A stretch of 64,000 nt of DNA, from contig NC_133898.1 of the NCBI RefSeq assembly GCF_964199755.1, forward strand, positions 30,073,985 to 30,137,984, in the 5' to 3' direction. Positions 1 through 11,354 of this stretch are shown here, piece after piece (the stretch's first letter is position 1; each line of letters starts with the position of its first letter). The notes under the pieces are model-generated. The model saw only the letters and a list, made by a program, of their open reading frames with translations. It was not told the DNA's origin and did not search any database. The DNA is from Larus michahellis (taxonomy: Eukaryota; Chordata; Aves; Charadriiformes; Laridae). A program made the position numbers and the translations under genes.

Positions 1-3000
1 ACAAGGGCTGCAGAGAGGGATTCCTTGGCCCAAGCCTGCTTTTTCCGGTGGTTTGTGGCAACCCGGCAAGAACATGCGAAGAGAAAGAGGTTGTGGGTTT
101 TTTTAGTGGATCTGGAGCTGGTGGATCTAATGACTCAGCTGCAGGCTTGCTAAGCAAAAATTGCTATCTCGGATAAGTCTGAAGGCAGACCATAGCTTCC
201 TGCTATACGTGAGAGATATAGAAATGTAAGAGGCCACCAACAAATTGCAGCCATGGTAGCGGAAAATTCTGTTGTATGTTATGGCCTGGTGAGCAAATCT
301 TTTCTTTTTCTGTGGGTGTTTCAGCCCTTCTGTGTCAAGGTGGGGCTGGGTAGTACTGCAAATTGCACTTCCTAGCCGTCCGCTTGCATCGTGACTGTGC
401 CAAAGCTGCCCAGAGAAAGTAGAATTGCAGCTGAGATACAGCTGAGCAAGATTAAACTGCTCTTTTTGTTTGCACTGTTTATCTTCTCCCTTGCCAGTGC
501 ACTTCCCCGCATTCCTCTGCTGCACTTTAGAACAAGTAAGCCTTTTGAAATGATTCTCCTAGCACACAGAGAAACCACCTCGGGCAGCCATCAAAAAGCC
601 AGGCTCAATTTAAGTGAGGCAGACTGGCAAGAAAGAACAAAGGTGAAGCTTTCTGCCTTGGAAAAGTGTGAAGCCGACTGTTGCGGTCTGCTGCAAAGGA
701 GATTTTATTTAGAAACACACATACAAATACGGTCATGTAAAATACCAAAGAAGACGTTCAAACTGTACTGGCAGCAGATCTCTTTCTTGCTAATGATGTG
801 GTACAAATGGTTTGCGGCTTAAATCAGACGAGAATAATATAAGAAAATTTATCTACTGCTTTTCTGCCTCTCCATTGGGTTCACACAACACTGTCTTCAT
901 CACTCCTCTTGGCATCGGTTCCTCTCCATAACATGAGCCTTCTACTTCCCCCATGCTCTGGCCTTTTGAAATGCTTTCATGAGAAGTGCTGTAGGTCTCT
1001 CATGTTTAAAGACAAAGATTGATTGTAGAGGTATAAAAAATACATCGGTACTTACCGTTGAGCTGGGGAAAAAATGCTTCTAAGGTATCATCATTTTGCC
1101 ATGATAGGATGCTGCAGAGACTTACATATTAATGTTTGATTTACCACAGCATGACTTCAGTGGTGGAAGGTGAGCAATGTGCAAATGCATCAACACAAGG
1201 CACCAAGAGCAGCAAATGGTTTCATGCATTGATCTGTCTGATGCTTTGACAAATCAGTAAGTTCTGCCTTTAAAATCATATAGAGGAGTATCAGAGGCTT
1301 CAATGTGAAGATGCTAATCTTTTCTGAGTTGAGATTTTTGTTCTCATTAACTCAACCTTCATAGTTTTCCTTCGGTGAAGAAAGTTTCTGGTTTGATGAC
1401 GACAATGTCCAGACTGGACGCATGGCCAGGAAGGCAGGTCACAGCAGTGGAAACCCAGCTGCAGTTACGCTAGGAACTGCCTTCAGTGGCACATGGGCTT
1501 ACAAAGACCCTATGAGGAAATGATGGCTCCGCGCGCTGAACCTGTTTGGAAATAAGCGTATGGAAAATAAACAGCTTTGGTCGTGCCAGGTTTGGTTGGG
1601 AATGCTTCTCCTTTCAACAGCTATTCGAATGCCAATCTATTTTTAGCATTCCAAATATTTTTACAGCACAGTTTTGGCATGCATTTTCATACCATAATGT
1701 GGAAGGGTTAAGTTAAGGTTTTGCTTTTACTTTTTAAAATGAAACCAGAGGCATAATGCAATGCCTTCTTCAGCCAAAAGCCTGCCAATGAGTGTGATTT
1801 GCCTTGCAGTGGGATAGAGAGTAAATATAAATTAGAATCTAACACCTGAAATATGGTGGGCAACACCTTCCGTTATTGTAAACGAGCAGAACTGTGGTGT
1901 TGATGCAGCCTGGATGATTTATATCTGCATGAGTCTGACCCTTTGTCTGTGCAACTCACATCAGCCATGGCAGGTCCCAAAACAGTCTCATTTTCTGCTC
2001 CTGGATAGAGACTTTCCCCCGGCTGCCCCATGGGACTGAGCAGAAACGTCTCCCATACCCAGAGCGAACCCATCAGGGCAGTGCTTTCCCCTTCTGCATG
2101 ACCCTGTTCCTAGCAGGTCACCTTGGCATGAAAAATCGCTTGTCTCTGCAGGTCTGTTCAGGGCCAGATCCCAATTTTGGCTCCCTACAATTACCCCTGC
2201 TCTATTTAGTGACCTAGGCCTCAATGTTGAAATGTTCACTGGTGCCAAAGGTCCTTGGAAGACAAACTCCTGCTTTCAAACGTCACTGCAGAGCCTGCCT
2301 GGAAGCTCAGAGGATGAAGGCTTCTTGAGGATTCAGGCACTCCTGAAGATGAGTGGGAAGGTGGGAACCAAAGGCGCTGATTTTGGATCCAATCACATCC
2401 TGCCCACGTTGCTGTGGCTGATGCTCCCCTACTCTGTTCAATGGCAACGCCATCATTTTGGGGGCTTGGGGGTCTTTTTTTTACTTCACCAGGATACAAC
2501 ACGAAACAGAGGTGATTTGGGTTGTGAGCTGTCAGTGGGCTGCCTGTCAGTCACGAATGGGTGTGTTGTGCCTTGGTCGCTGTCAGTTGATATTGCAGGA
2601 GCAATTACAATGGTTTATCTGTGCTGTATCGCAGCGCCTCAACCCCAAATGGGAGGCTCTTTTCTGGTGTTGACAAGTTTGGCGAGCCACAGTGGTTTGA
2701 TGGTAACTCTTACGCCTTGTCAATGTGAGATCAAATTAATCTTGCTACGGTAGCGGGGTTTGCAGCACCCGAGTGTTGCTGAGCAATGGAAAAACTGGCA
2801 GATGTCAGAGCAGAAAGGGGCTTCTCTACAAAGTATAAGTCATTAGCAGTGTTACAGCATATTTGGTAAATAGATTGGGAAGTCGAGGCAAAGCTAAGAC
2901 ACTGCTATCCAGCCGGAGGTGTTCAGGAAACCACTGCGTGCTCTAATTTTGTGTAATTAAATAGCTGCCCTGTTTCGACCGAGAGGTGGTTAATCTTCAG

Positions 3001-6000
3001 CAGCAGATGAGCAAATTTTGTTTATAATAGGCAAAGGCTGCCTGCAAAGGGCTTGGGTTAGATGCAGAAATCATATTGTCAACAAGAATAATACTTGATT
3101 ACTAAGAGCTGGGGTCCTGGCCAGGAACAACACATCTTCAAGTTTACGCCCTTATGATCAGAAGGATAATCTATTGATAATCCAGTTTTCACGAAGAATA
3201 ACTGGAAAAGCAGTCCATGAGCAGCTGAGACTGCATTCTGCTGGGTGCCGTTGGTGAAAGGATGTATTATCACGGTCCTCAGCACTTAATCATTGAGTGG
3301 AATACACAAAAATAGCCAGGAAAGTTGCAGGCTGTGCTGAACGGGTTGAAAGGTTGTGGGAACATGTTCTGGCACACCCTCGTGCTGTGGTGAGACACGC
3401 AAGGGGCAAGGGGAGGGAGGATTTTGGTGGGCCGGGAAAAAGGGGAATATACTCTTATTTCCATATAAACCACCTTCTCTCTTTCTGTCTTTCACTCAGC
3501 ATCATTTCGCTTCCTGGAGCAGAAATGATCTCCATTACTCATTTAGTGTAACACTTTTCTAATGCATATAATGTGGAAATGTCTCAGCTGCAAATCTGTG
3601 GTCCAGCTCAAACACTGGGAAAAAGCTTTAGTACATTACACAATAAAGTATTTGTAAACACAGACGACTTGAGTTTAAGAGGAACTTTGGTCAGCTGAAA
3701 AATAAACCAATACAGGATTACAACATGACAACACATGAGCCAGGCAGGGAACCTGCCTGCGGCTCTTAATGAAACCACCACCATGGCAAGAAAAAACCCA
3801 AGCCCCGTCGCTTGAGCGGGTAGGAGAGCAGATACCCCAAGGAAATTAGGATAAAGAGCCACTTGGATGGCTACCTGTGATATATATTAAGACAAGGCCC
3901 ATAAAAACCAGTCATTGTGCCACAGTTAATATCAAGTTAGCCGCCTTGCTGCCAGACCAGCCAAGGCATGAATACTAATGCTGCCCTCAGCTGCCATAGA
4001 AATTGTCTCTTTGCATAAGAGCAATGAAGACCTTTTGTCCTTCCTTAATTCACTTGTGCCGGGACTAAGCCAGGAGCTCCAGCTGCATCTGCGATCAGAC
4101 AAGCTCTGCTCAGCAGCATTGAACTCGCAGCATTGTACTTAAAACTCACTCTTCTCCGCCTCCCAGGGAGAAAATGGGAAAGTAGGCTGCGTGCACGTTG
4201 TTTGGTAGGGGTGGCCCTAAGGTGGTGGCCCCACCGGGTACAGATAAAAACACAGCCAGAACGTGCTTTTCTGAGCACTTTTTCTGTGTGAGCGCAGCTG
4301 GGGACCCAGAGTCCCTCCCTGCGGGGTGACAGAAGGTGGTGGGAGACTGCGCAGATGATGCGGGGCTGTGCTGACACCGGCGGAGGCGTGGGGACACGGG
4401 CACAGCCTGAGAGACCCACTGGGGCCAGGGATGTGGCAACTGCGGGAAATACCCCCCATCACCATGGGCCTCCATGCGGTGGCAAAGTGGAGCACAATTT
4501 TGTACAAATCCGGCAGCGAGAGGAAGTCTCTCTCGCTCAACAGGAAGGCGAGGGCTCTGCCACCAGGCAGCAGCAGCAGCAGCAGCAGTTCCTTCAGCCT
4601 TGGATGGGCAGCAGCATGTCAACAGCCAAACCACAGGTTGTGTTACGCACCGCTGGAGCCGTTCTCAATGTCACTCTTCTCTCCCTGATGTGGCTGGGGG
4701 TGCCGAGACACGAAAATTAAGAAATTAATTTTCGTGGAGAGAAGTTTTCCTGCTGCCTTCGTGCCTGAGAGTATCCTTGGTTTTATGTAATACCACTCAC
4801 CCAGCAGTCTCGCATCGCTTTCTTGAAGGATCGCCTACATGGTGGAGTTACTGTAGAGCTGCTATTTCAGAATAGCCGTTTCTGAACAAACCTGTGCAAA
4901 ACCAGGTTTCTTCTGAAATAAGAAAACCTTACTCTGGTTGATCTTAATACTCTGTCAAAACTGACTTCTTTCCAAGAGTGGATTAGGACTTCTTCCACCT
5001 GGAAATCAGACCAGGTGGAAGAAGAGTGCCCACACACAGAAGGATCAGGAGCAGCCTTCAAACTCACACCCTCTCTTAATTGGGGTGAATTGGCAAGCAT
5101 GGACAACTGTCCCATTGCACAGAGGAAAAAGACTAGTATACATGTAGGAGTCTGTTACGAAGGCACAGCACGGGCCTCCCAAGCCCTACTGTTACTTCTA
5201 AGTACATAACAATTGGATGAAGATTAGTTTCTCCTGTCAGTTGTGTCTCTTATGCAATGTAATTTGTTCTTTTAGTTTTATTCTTGCATTGATTATTTTT
5301 TCCCCTGCTGACTTCTGCAGACATAAGTTTTCTTCTTTATCTCTCCAGCCCTGCTTCTGAAAACAATTGCATGTGTACAAAGATCTAATTCCCTATGATG
5401 CAACACTTCCAATATTCACATAACCACCTTGCTGTCAACTACCTGCAGCAAATCAGAGTCTATTCAAGCAAATCGGAGCTCATTGCATTTATGTCAGTCA
5501 TGAGTTGTTTTCAAAAATCCAGTGGATCTCTTTATCTGACAGCATACACAGTCATTTCCTCCATCAGCAAAGCCATGAAAATTAGCAGAACAAAAATAAT
5601 GGTGACACTGAATAATTCAGTAATACACTCCAACAGTATCTGCTAAACTCCTGTCAACACAGCCTACTTTGCTGTCGCTGTGGCGTACAGTGGAACTGGC
5701 TTTACAGTCCTACAGACTATTATTAGTCTGGTTTTTGGATACTTAACACCTTTTTCAAGAACAGGAATAGAACAATAAACTGAGATTTTTATCATAACGA
5801 TGTTACAACTAGAAGGATAAAACTCCAACCAAACAAGAGTACACTGATATTTTGTCACAGTTATAGGTAAATCGGTGTAAGAGTGATCAGCTCTACTAGG
5901 TCAGCTTCATCTTCGCTGCTTGGATTTGTGTCTATCTCCTCCTCTGTTGTGCTCACAACAATATGATGGAAGAGCACGCTTACAGGGCAACCAGGGATTT

Positions 6001-7085
6001 ACATAATTTATGACACAAATAAAAAAATCCAGGCATGGTAGAGAAGTGTATGGTTGAAGATACTTTGCCTAACGATTCAGCCGTTCTTCTTTAGACAAGA
6101 GGGGAGAAGTAAATCATAAAGCTGGGTCCTTGCGGTGAAGGAAAGACACAGGGCAGCTTTGTGCTAATACGAGTGGAGCTACTACTGCGGCACCTTAATG
6201 TGATGGAATGAAGCATTTCCTTAGCTGTTTTACTTAAGCTTGAGAAATATTTTGGGTTTTGTATGTAGAATCTATTTAGGTCATGAAAGAGGAGAACAAG
6301 AGTGGGTTCAGTCTCATGTCTGGGCTTCCTACATATTGGATAAAAGATCTGTAGTAGCAGAAATCTCTTTAACCTAGACCAAAAAGTGAATAATCTGAGC
6401 TAACAGGTGAAAGGCAAAAATTCAAAATGTAAGTCAGCCAGAATCTTTTCACAGCATTTCACCTATAGAATAATTTATGTACAACTGTAATGGACATGTT
6501 ATCACTTGAAGCCTTTAAATCAAGACTGAACAATTTCAAAAATATGAACTGCTGTAGCTTCAACAGAGTTAAAATACTGTGTTGAAATCATTAAAACAGC
6601 ATGTTTGGACTTCATTATACATAATCCTTTCTGATCTTGAAGTCTATGCCTAGTTGCACAAGCCTGGAGTAATAGGTCTTCCTGTTGTAATCTAGCTGTA
6701 CTTTTGGTCCCTGGAATTTTTCCATAATGTGTAAATTAAGACGGAAAATTACTGTGATTAAAAAAATATAGTTCAGACTGAGGCTTAAAAATGAAAGCTA
6801 ATCCTTGATTATAATTTTGCTTTTGCCCTTCTGGGTTCATGCTCTTGTCGTATTGTTGTGCATATTTCTATAAAAAAATTGACATGAAATGTTTCTTCTT
6901 AAGTTATTTTAAAAGAAATTACATATGGGCTCCTTCATGTTTGCTTTCTCTTCTTCCTTGCTTTCCATCGTATTTGGCATTTTGTGCAGTGGAGACGGAG
7001 AGCACGTGGTTATGGTCAAAGCTGTTCCTTGAAGGACGACACATGGATACCATAGAGTAGCAGAATGTATTTTATTTATTGTAGC
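1..7085. other. intergenic DNA, left flank
   Basis: AT-leaning sequence with scattered short open frames on all strands and no recognised protein. In human the next gene beyond DTL is PPP2R5A; none of its exons is visible here. Apart from the CAG run at 4568 I see no repeat I can name. Confidence 0.7.
4568..4588. repeat. (CAG)7 microsatellite
   Basis: Seven uninterrupted CAG units in intergenic DNA; no gene model supports a coded glutamine run here. Confidence 0.85.
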
Positions 7086-7090
7086 CTGGG

Positions 7091-7595
7091 TGTCCTGGTT
7101 TCAGCTGGGACAGAGTTAATTTTCTTCCTAGTAGCTGCTGTGTTTTGGATTTCATATGAGAAAAACGTTGATAACACATATTGTTTTAGTTGTTGCTAAG
7201 TAATGTTTATAGTAAGTCAAGGACTTTTTCAGCTTCCCACAGAAGCTGGGAGGGAGCATAGACAGGACAAGCTGGCCAAAAGAATACTCCATACCATAGA
7301 CGCCATGCTCAGTATATAGATGGGGGTTGGCTGGGGGGCAGGAATCCACGATCGCTCCTTGGGATGGGCTGGGCAATCGATCATGGGGTGGTGAGAGCAA
7401 TTGCATTGCATCACTTTATTTTGTATATTCTTTTACCATTATTATTATTCTCTTCCGTTCCTGTTCTATTAAACTGTCTTTATCTCAACCCACGAGGTTT
7501 TTTTCCTTTTTCTCCCTCTTCTCCCTACCCTACTGGGAGGAAAGTGAGTGACACGCTGCATGGTCCTGGTTGCTGGCTGGGGTTAAACCACGACA
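7091..7595. mobile_element. solo LTR of an avian endogenous retrovirus
   Basis: 505 bp beginning TGTCCTGG and ending ACGACA (the TG...CA ends of an LTR). It is flanked on both sides by the 5-bp direct repeat CTGGG (7086-7090 and 7596-7600). The sequence resembles a family common in neoavian genomes (recognised from memory). It has a TATTAAAC-like region and a T-rich, ACCCACGAG-containing 3' part. No internal gag, pol or env sequence lies next to it, so it is the product of LTR-LTR recombination. A 5-bp duplication fits ERVL-type elements. Confidence 0.85.
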
Positions 7596-7600
7596 CTGGG

Positions 7601-10600
7601 CTATACACAAATCAGAGAGAGGAAAAAATGCAAGCCATTGGGTTCTGGTTTTCTTTGTAGAGAAACAGAGGGTGATAATTTCCACTCACTTGGAAAACTG
7701 TTTAGGTCAGCTTCAGGAGGGAAAGAATGAAATTTGATTGCAATGGACCTGAAGATAAACATTATTTCCCATTTACTGCCAAACCAGTATTGGCTGTTAA
7801 AAACTCTTTAATATTTGACCTTGAGAAACCTCTTTAAGAGACATTCCGGATGCAAGGCTTACATGTAAACCTACATGAATATGGTGATACCTCTAGCCAG
7901 CTACCAAATGCTTTTGGCAAATTCCTGTCTGGAAAGCAGCTATTTCTAAACAAATCTTGTTAAGAAATTATATACTGCATACAGATAGCACCTAGAACAT
8001 TTTTCAGTGCCACAATAGTGTTTTTATTTAACCTCTGTAAGTCAGTTTACAGGGTGGTGTGGACACGCAAAGGTAAGATGGACCATCCAGATTTCAGTCA
8101 TGGTCAATGGCTGCAGAAACAATGGTGCCAAAGGAAGACTTTAGCACTACCTGACCAACAAGAAGCTGGCAACTCTACACATCAAGAGACAGTTTGACAG
8201 AAGAGGCAATGCTGTCCCCACACCCTCACTTCTGTCACCTCAACGGTTTCGGTATAACTAGCTGCTAAGTCAGGGAACTGAGGCAATTAAATTTTTTTGT
8301 TTTCTTTGTAGTTAGCTTCCCCAAGGGATTCTTAAGTCAGTGCTGTTACATGAAGAAATGCTTGCCAAGGCTTGCTGACCATGCATCTGTACAGATCCTG
8401 GGAGTGCCTCGTCAGTTTTGCCAAGCCAGGTTAGCTCAAGTCACCGTCAAACCGCTATTAAACTAAACTGACTGACTGCTCATAGCTGAGCAGTGAGAGG
8501 CATAACTTCTAACAAAGCAGTAGTAAAAGCTATTGGAAAGAGTATCCTCATAAACTGCTGTGGTCTTTCCCAAATCCCACTTGGCAATTAGAGGGTAAAC
8601 ACTGAGGACAGAGACAAGACATCAGTAAGCAGTATCATCTACATGGAAAAACCTGCAAGATACGAAAGGTGGGATTTACATATACATAGGATTATATATC
8701 CTATGGGATATATACATAGGATTTGGCAATAATATCTGAAAAGGGTGAATTTGATTATCAAACATGGAGTAGAGTTTCTGTAAAGCCTTTAGAAGTAAAG
8801 GTAATTCAGAGGTATAGCCTGCTGACCCAGAAGAGCTCAGTTCTTTGAACACTTAGTTCAGCAAGTGTCCCAGGTAAAGACAGTTCTGGTTACCTTAAAC
8901 CACTTCACGTATGATTTGTGTCAGCAGTTCTTTTATGCTTTTGCAATCAAGATTTTAGCACAGTAAGGTAAGGCAACTGGAGACAGAAGAATGCAAGATT
9001 CAGTTAATTCTCTTAGGCACTGAGCCAGGTTCACCTCAGCTTAAGATGAAAGAAATTATGCCTGGTGGTCCATAAAACAAGTTGATCCACTAAATGAGTA
9101 CAATTTGAAAGAAGGAAATCTCACAGCCCCACACAATATTATTCATCCAAGTGGTAATGCATTAGTGTAAATCACCTCTAGGAAGCCACTTACAAGATAT
9201 AGGAGATAATGGTTTGGCTGGAACATTTCTGGAGGAGGAAAATATTGTGAAAGAAGTGGAGGAACATGAAATCCTATTGTTGAAATGTCTGACGACTCTC
9301 ATGTACTTCAGTAGGGTCCACATCTCCTTATTCTGCAACCTGTTATTTACAAACTACACGGAAGAATCCTGCACCAAAAACTGGCTGTCGGCAAGGCAGG
9401 TTGTACCTTACACAGTTGCTCTAATAACTAAAATTAAGACAGAATTCAATCCCAAACCTACTTATTTTATGTTATGTTTCTACTACTTCCATCTATCTCA
9501 ATGTCCAGAAGTAGGTTAAAATTAAGCTAACAGATTTTTTATATTCCTGTTTTGCCCAAGATACTATATCTATTCAGATAATTACTTTTTTTAAAATCCT
9601 TTTTTTTTAAACAAGAACTATAAAAAAATGCCTGAAGCACTACATTACCTTTCCCACTTTCCTAATGGCATCTCCTCAAAGCTCATGGGATGATGGCCTG
9701 TAATTCAGTAAACAGGAGAACGTTGTTCTGGCCCCTATATGTACCTGAGTGCTCCTGCAAAAAAGATGCAACTTAATGACTACTTTTCTTTTCTAAAAAA
9801 GCACACTGCACATTTTCTTTTGCTTCATAGCTGTAAGAGACCTTTCACAAAGGCAGTTTCTCTCAAGTCATTTATTTCCTTGCAAAATACAACCTACAAC
9901 ATAAAATACAAACCAGCATGTTTTCCTCTAATCCCCTTCAGCTATCTTACTATTTAATACTACTGTAAAGTAGGTGTGAAAATTTCAGATGGAAAACAAG
10001 AGTTAGTTGGATCACACCCCCTTCAAATACCTCAATTCTTTTGCTGTAGAAAAACTTAATAGGGATTCAGAGGTTTGGTTTGGTGCGTTTTGTTGGGTTT
10101 TTTTAAAGTTCATAGGAACTATAATATCAGAAGACAGAGTAAATGCTCCAACCTAAGATAAGGATCTTCTACGAGCTCCCCCTGGGGAATGCATGACTGA
10201 GGAGTTAGTATCATTTGCCAGCAGGACAGTGATCTCATTTCAGTGACCTTGTTCTATCAGCACCAGTGACGACTTACTATGGCAAAGCATCTAATATATA
10301 ACACGTAAACTCTGTGAAGTGCTTTCTAAAATGTCAAGTGCTCCTCCGCCAATTTACAAGCTATTATTTTATAGATGCTGTATTATAAAAGTGTTATGAA
10401 GTTATGTTATAAGCAGTTAATCATGCCTTTGCTACAGGCTGAATCTGTAAGAGGTGACCAAGCAACAGGCTCTTATGGGATGCCTATTTGGGATAGATCA
10501 AACTAATTTTTCTAATGCACCTGGCCAGTATTTTATGTCAGAGAAATGACAAGCTGTTGGACTCAACAGCTGTAGTGCTGATGGTTCAAGAGCCAGCTAA

Positions 10601-11285
10601 GTGGGTAAATTTTCAGACCGGGAGAAGAAAGGGGATGGCAAGAGGAATACAGGCATTACGTACTTGGTTATACTTTGCCTCCTCTTATACTATAATGACC
10701 ATGGGATGGAGACAGGGTGTTTAAAAGTCTTTTATATTTACTCAACGCATTCATAACTTCCCTGCTGGAAGCGGATAGTCATTGTGGTACTAGAGGAATA
10801 ACAGCAGAAACGCCATTCAGCATGAAGGGGCTCAGATCTATCTCCAGTAAGTTTCTCTACACACATTTCAACACTTGCTTTACAGGAGGGTGTGATGATT
10901 TACACATTATTCTTAAATAGAGGAAGTTTCAATGGCAGATTAGTAACATAAACTGACAAGCTATATGTGCCAGTCAACAATGCACAGCAGAGCTGTTGCT
11001 GTCTTTGGACTATAACAGTTGCCATGTAAAAAATACTCCATTTTTCATTATTAAAAAAATGCAGTATCCGAAGTCAGTAAGAGACCATGAGTAGGTATTG
11101 TGTAGATTTTCCACACTCAGCTGACTTCAACTGTTAACAGCTTTAAAAACAGAAGAATAAAACCCCAAGTTTGTGAATGTCTGACAACAAACTGTGTAAT
11201 CCCGGCGCATCGTTGTTAGTGTTGCTAAATCTGGTCTTGATACCACAGTGTCAACATCCATCAGGTGCAACCGCCACATGTCGCT
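7601..11285. other. DTL 3' UTR and downstream flank
   Basis: No coding signal. The part from 11285 down to about 9860 is probably DTL 3' UTR if the AATAAA at 9871 is used. A small imperfect palindrome of CCTATG/CATAGG blocks lies near 8680-8720. Confidence 0.6.
9871..9876 (-). terminator. DTL: candidate DTL poly(A) signal
   Basis: First AATAAA on the minus strand downstream of the DTL stop, giving a 3' UTR of about 1.4 kb. Another copy lies at 8023-8028. No transcript evidence is available, so which one is used is unknown. Confidence 0.35.
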
Positions 11286-11354
11286 TCAGTTGTTCTGTGG
11301 CTTTCTGTGGAAGTACGTGCAGATCTTCCTCATGGAAACTGAAGTGGTTGCAGC
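11286..11354 (-). CDS. DTL: DTL coding exon 15 (C-terminal PIP-like box and stop)
   Basis: 69 bp, acceptor TTCCTAG, stop TGA at 11288-11286. It encodes [18 protein letters not shown] followed by PQNN and stop. The MRKICTYF core matches the PCNA-interacting segment of human CDT2. The tail after HRK is shorter than in human and unrelated to it. This exon was too short to stand out as an open frame; it was found by searching for the human C-terminus. Confidence 0.92.
   Translation of the reverse strand, partial: AATTSVSMRKICTYFHRKPQNN

Noticed and set aside
391-822. 143-codon open frame with a hydrophobic stretch resembling a signal peptide
   Set aside because: No homology recognised and overlapped by open frames on the other strand; probably chance.
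2232-2753. 173-codon open frame on the plus strand
   Set aside because: No recognisable domain, open frames on the opposite strand as well, no splice or promoter context; length is within chance for this window size.
7152-7660. Open frames inside the solo LTR
   Set aside because: They lie in LTR sequence, which does not encode protein in this family.
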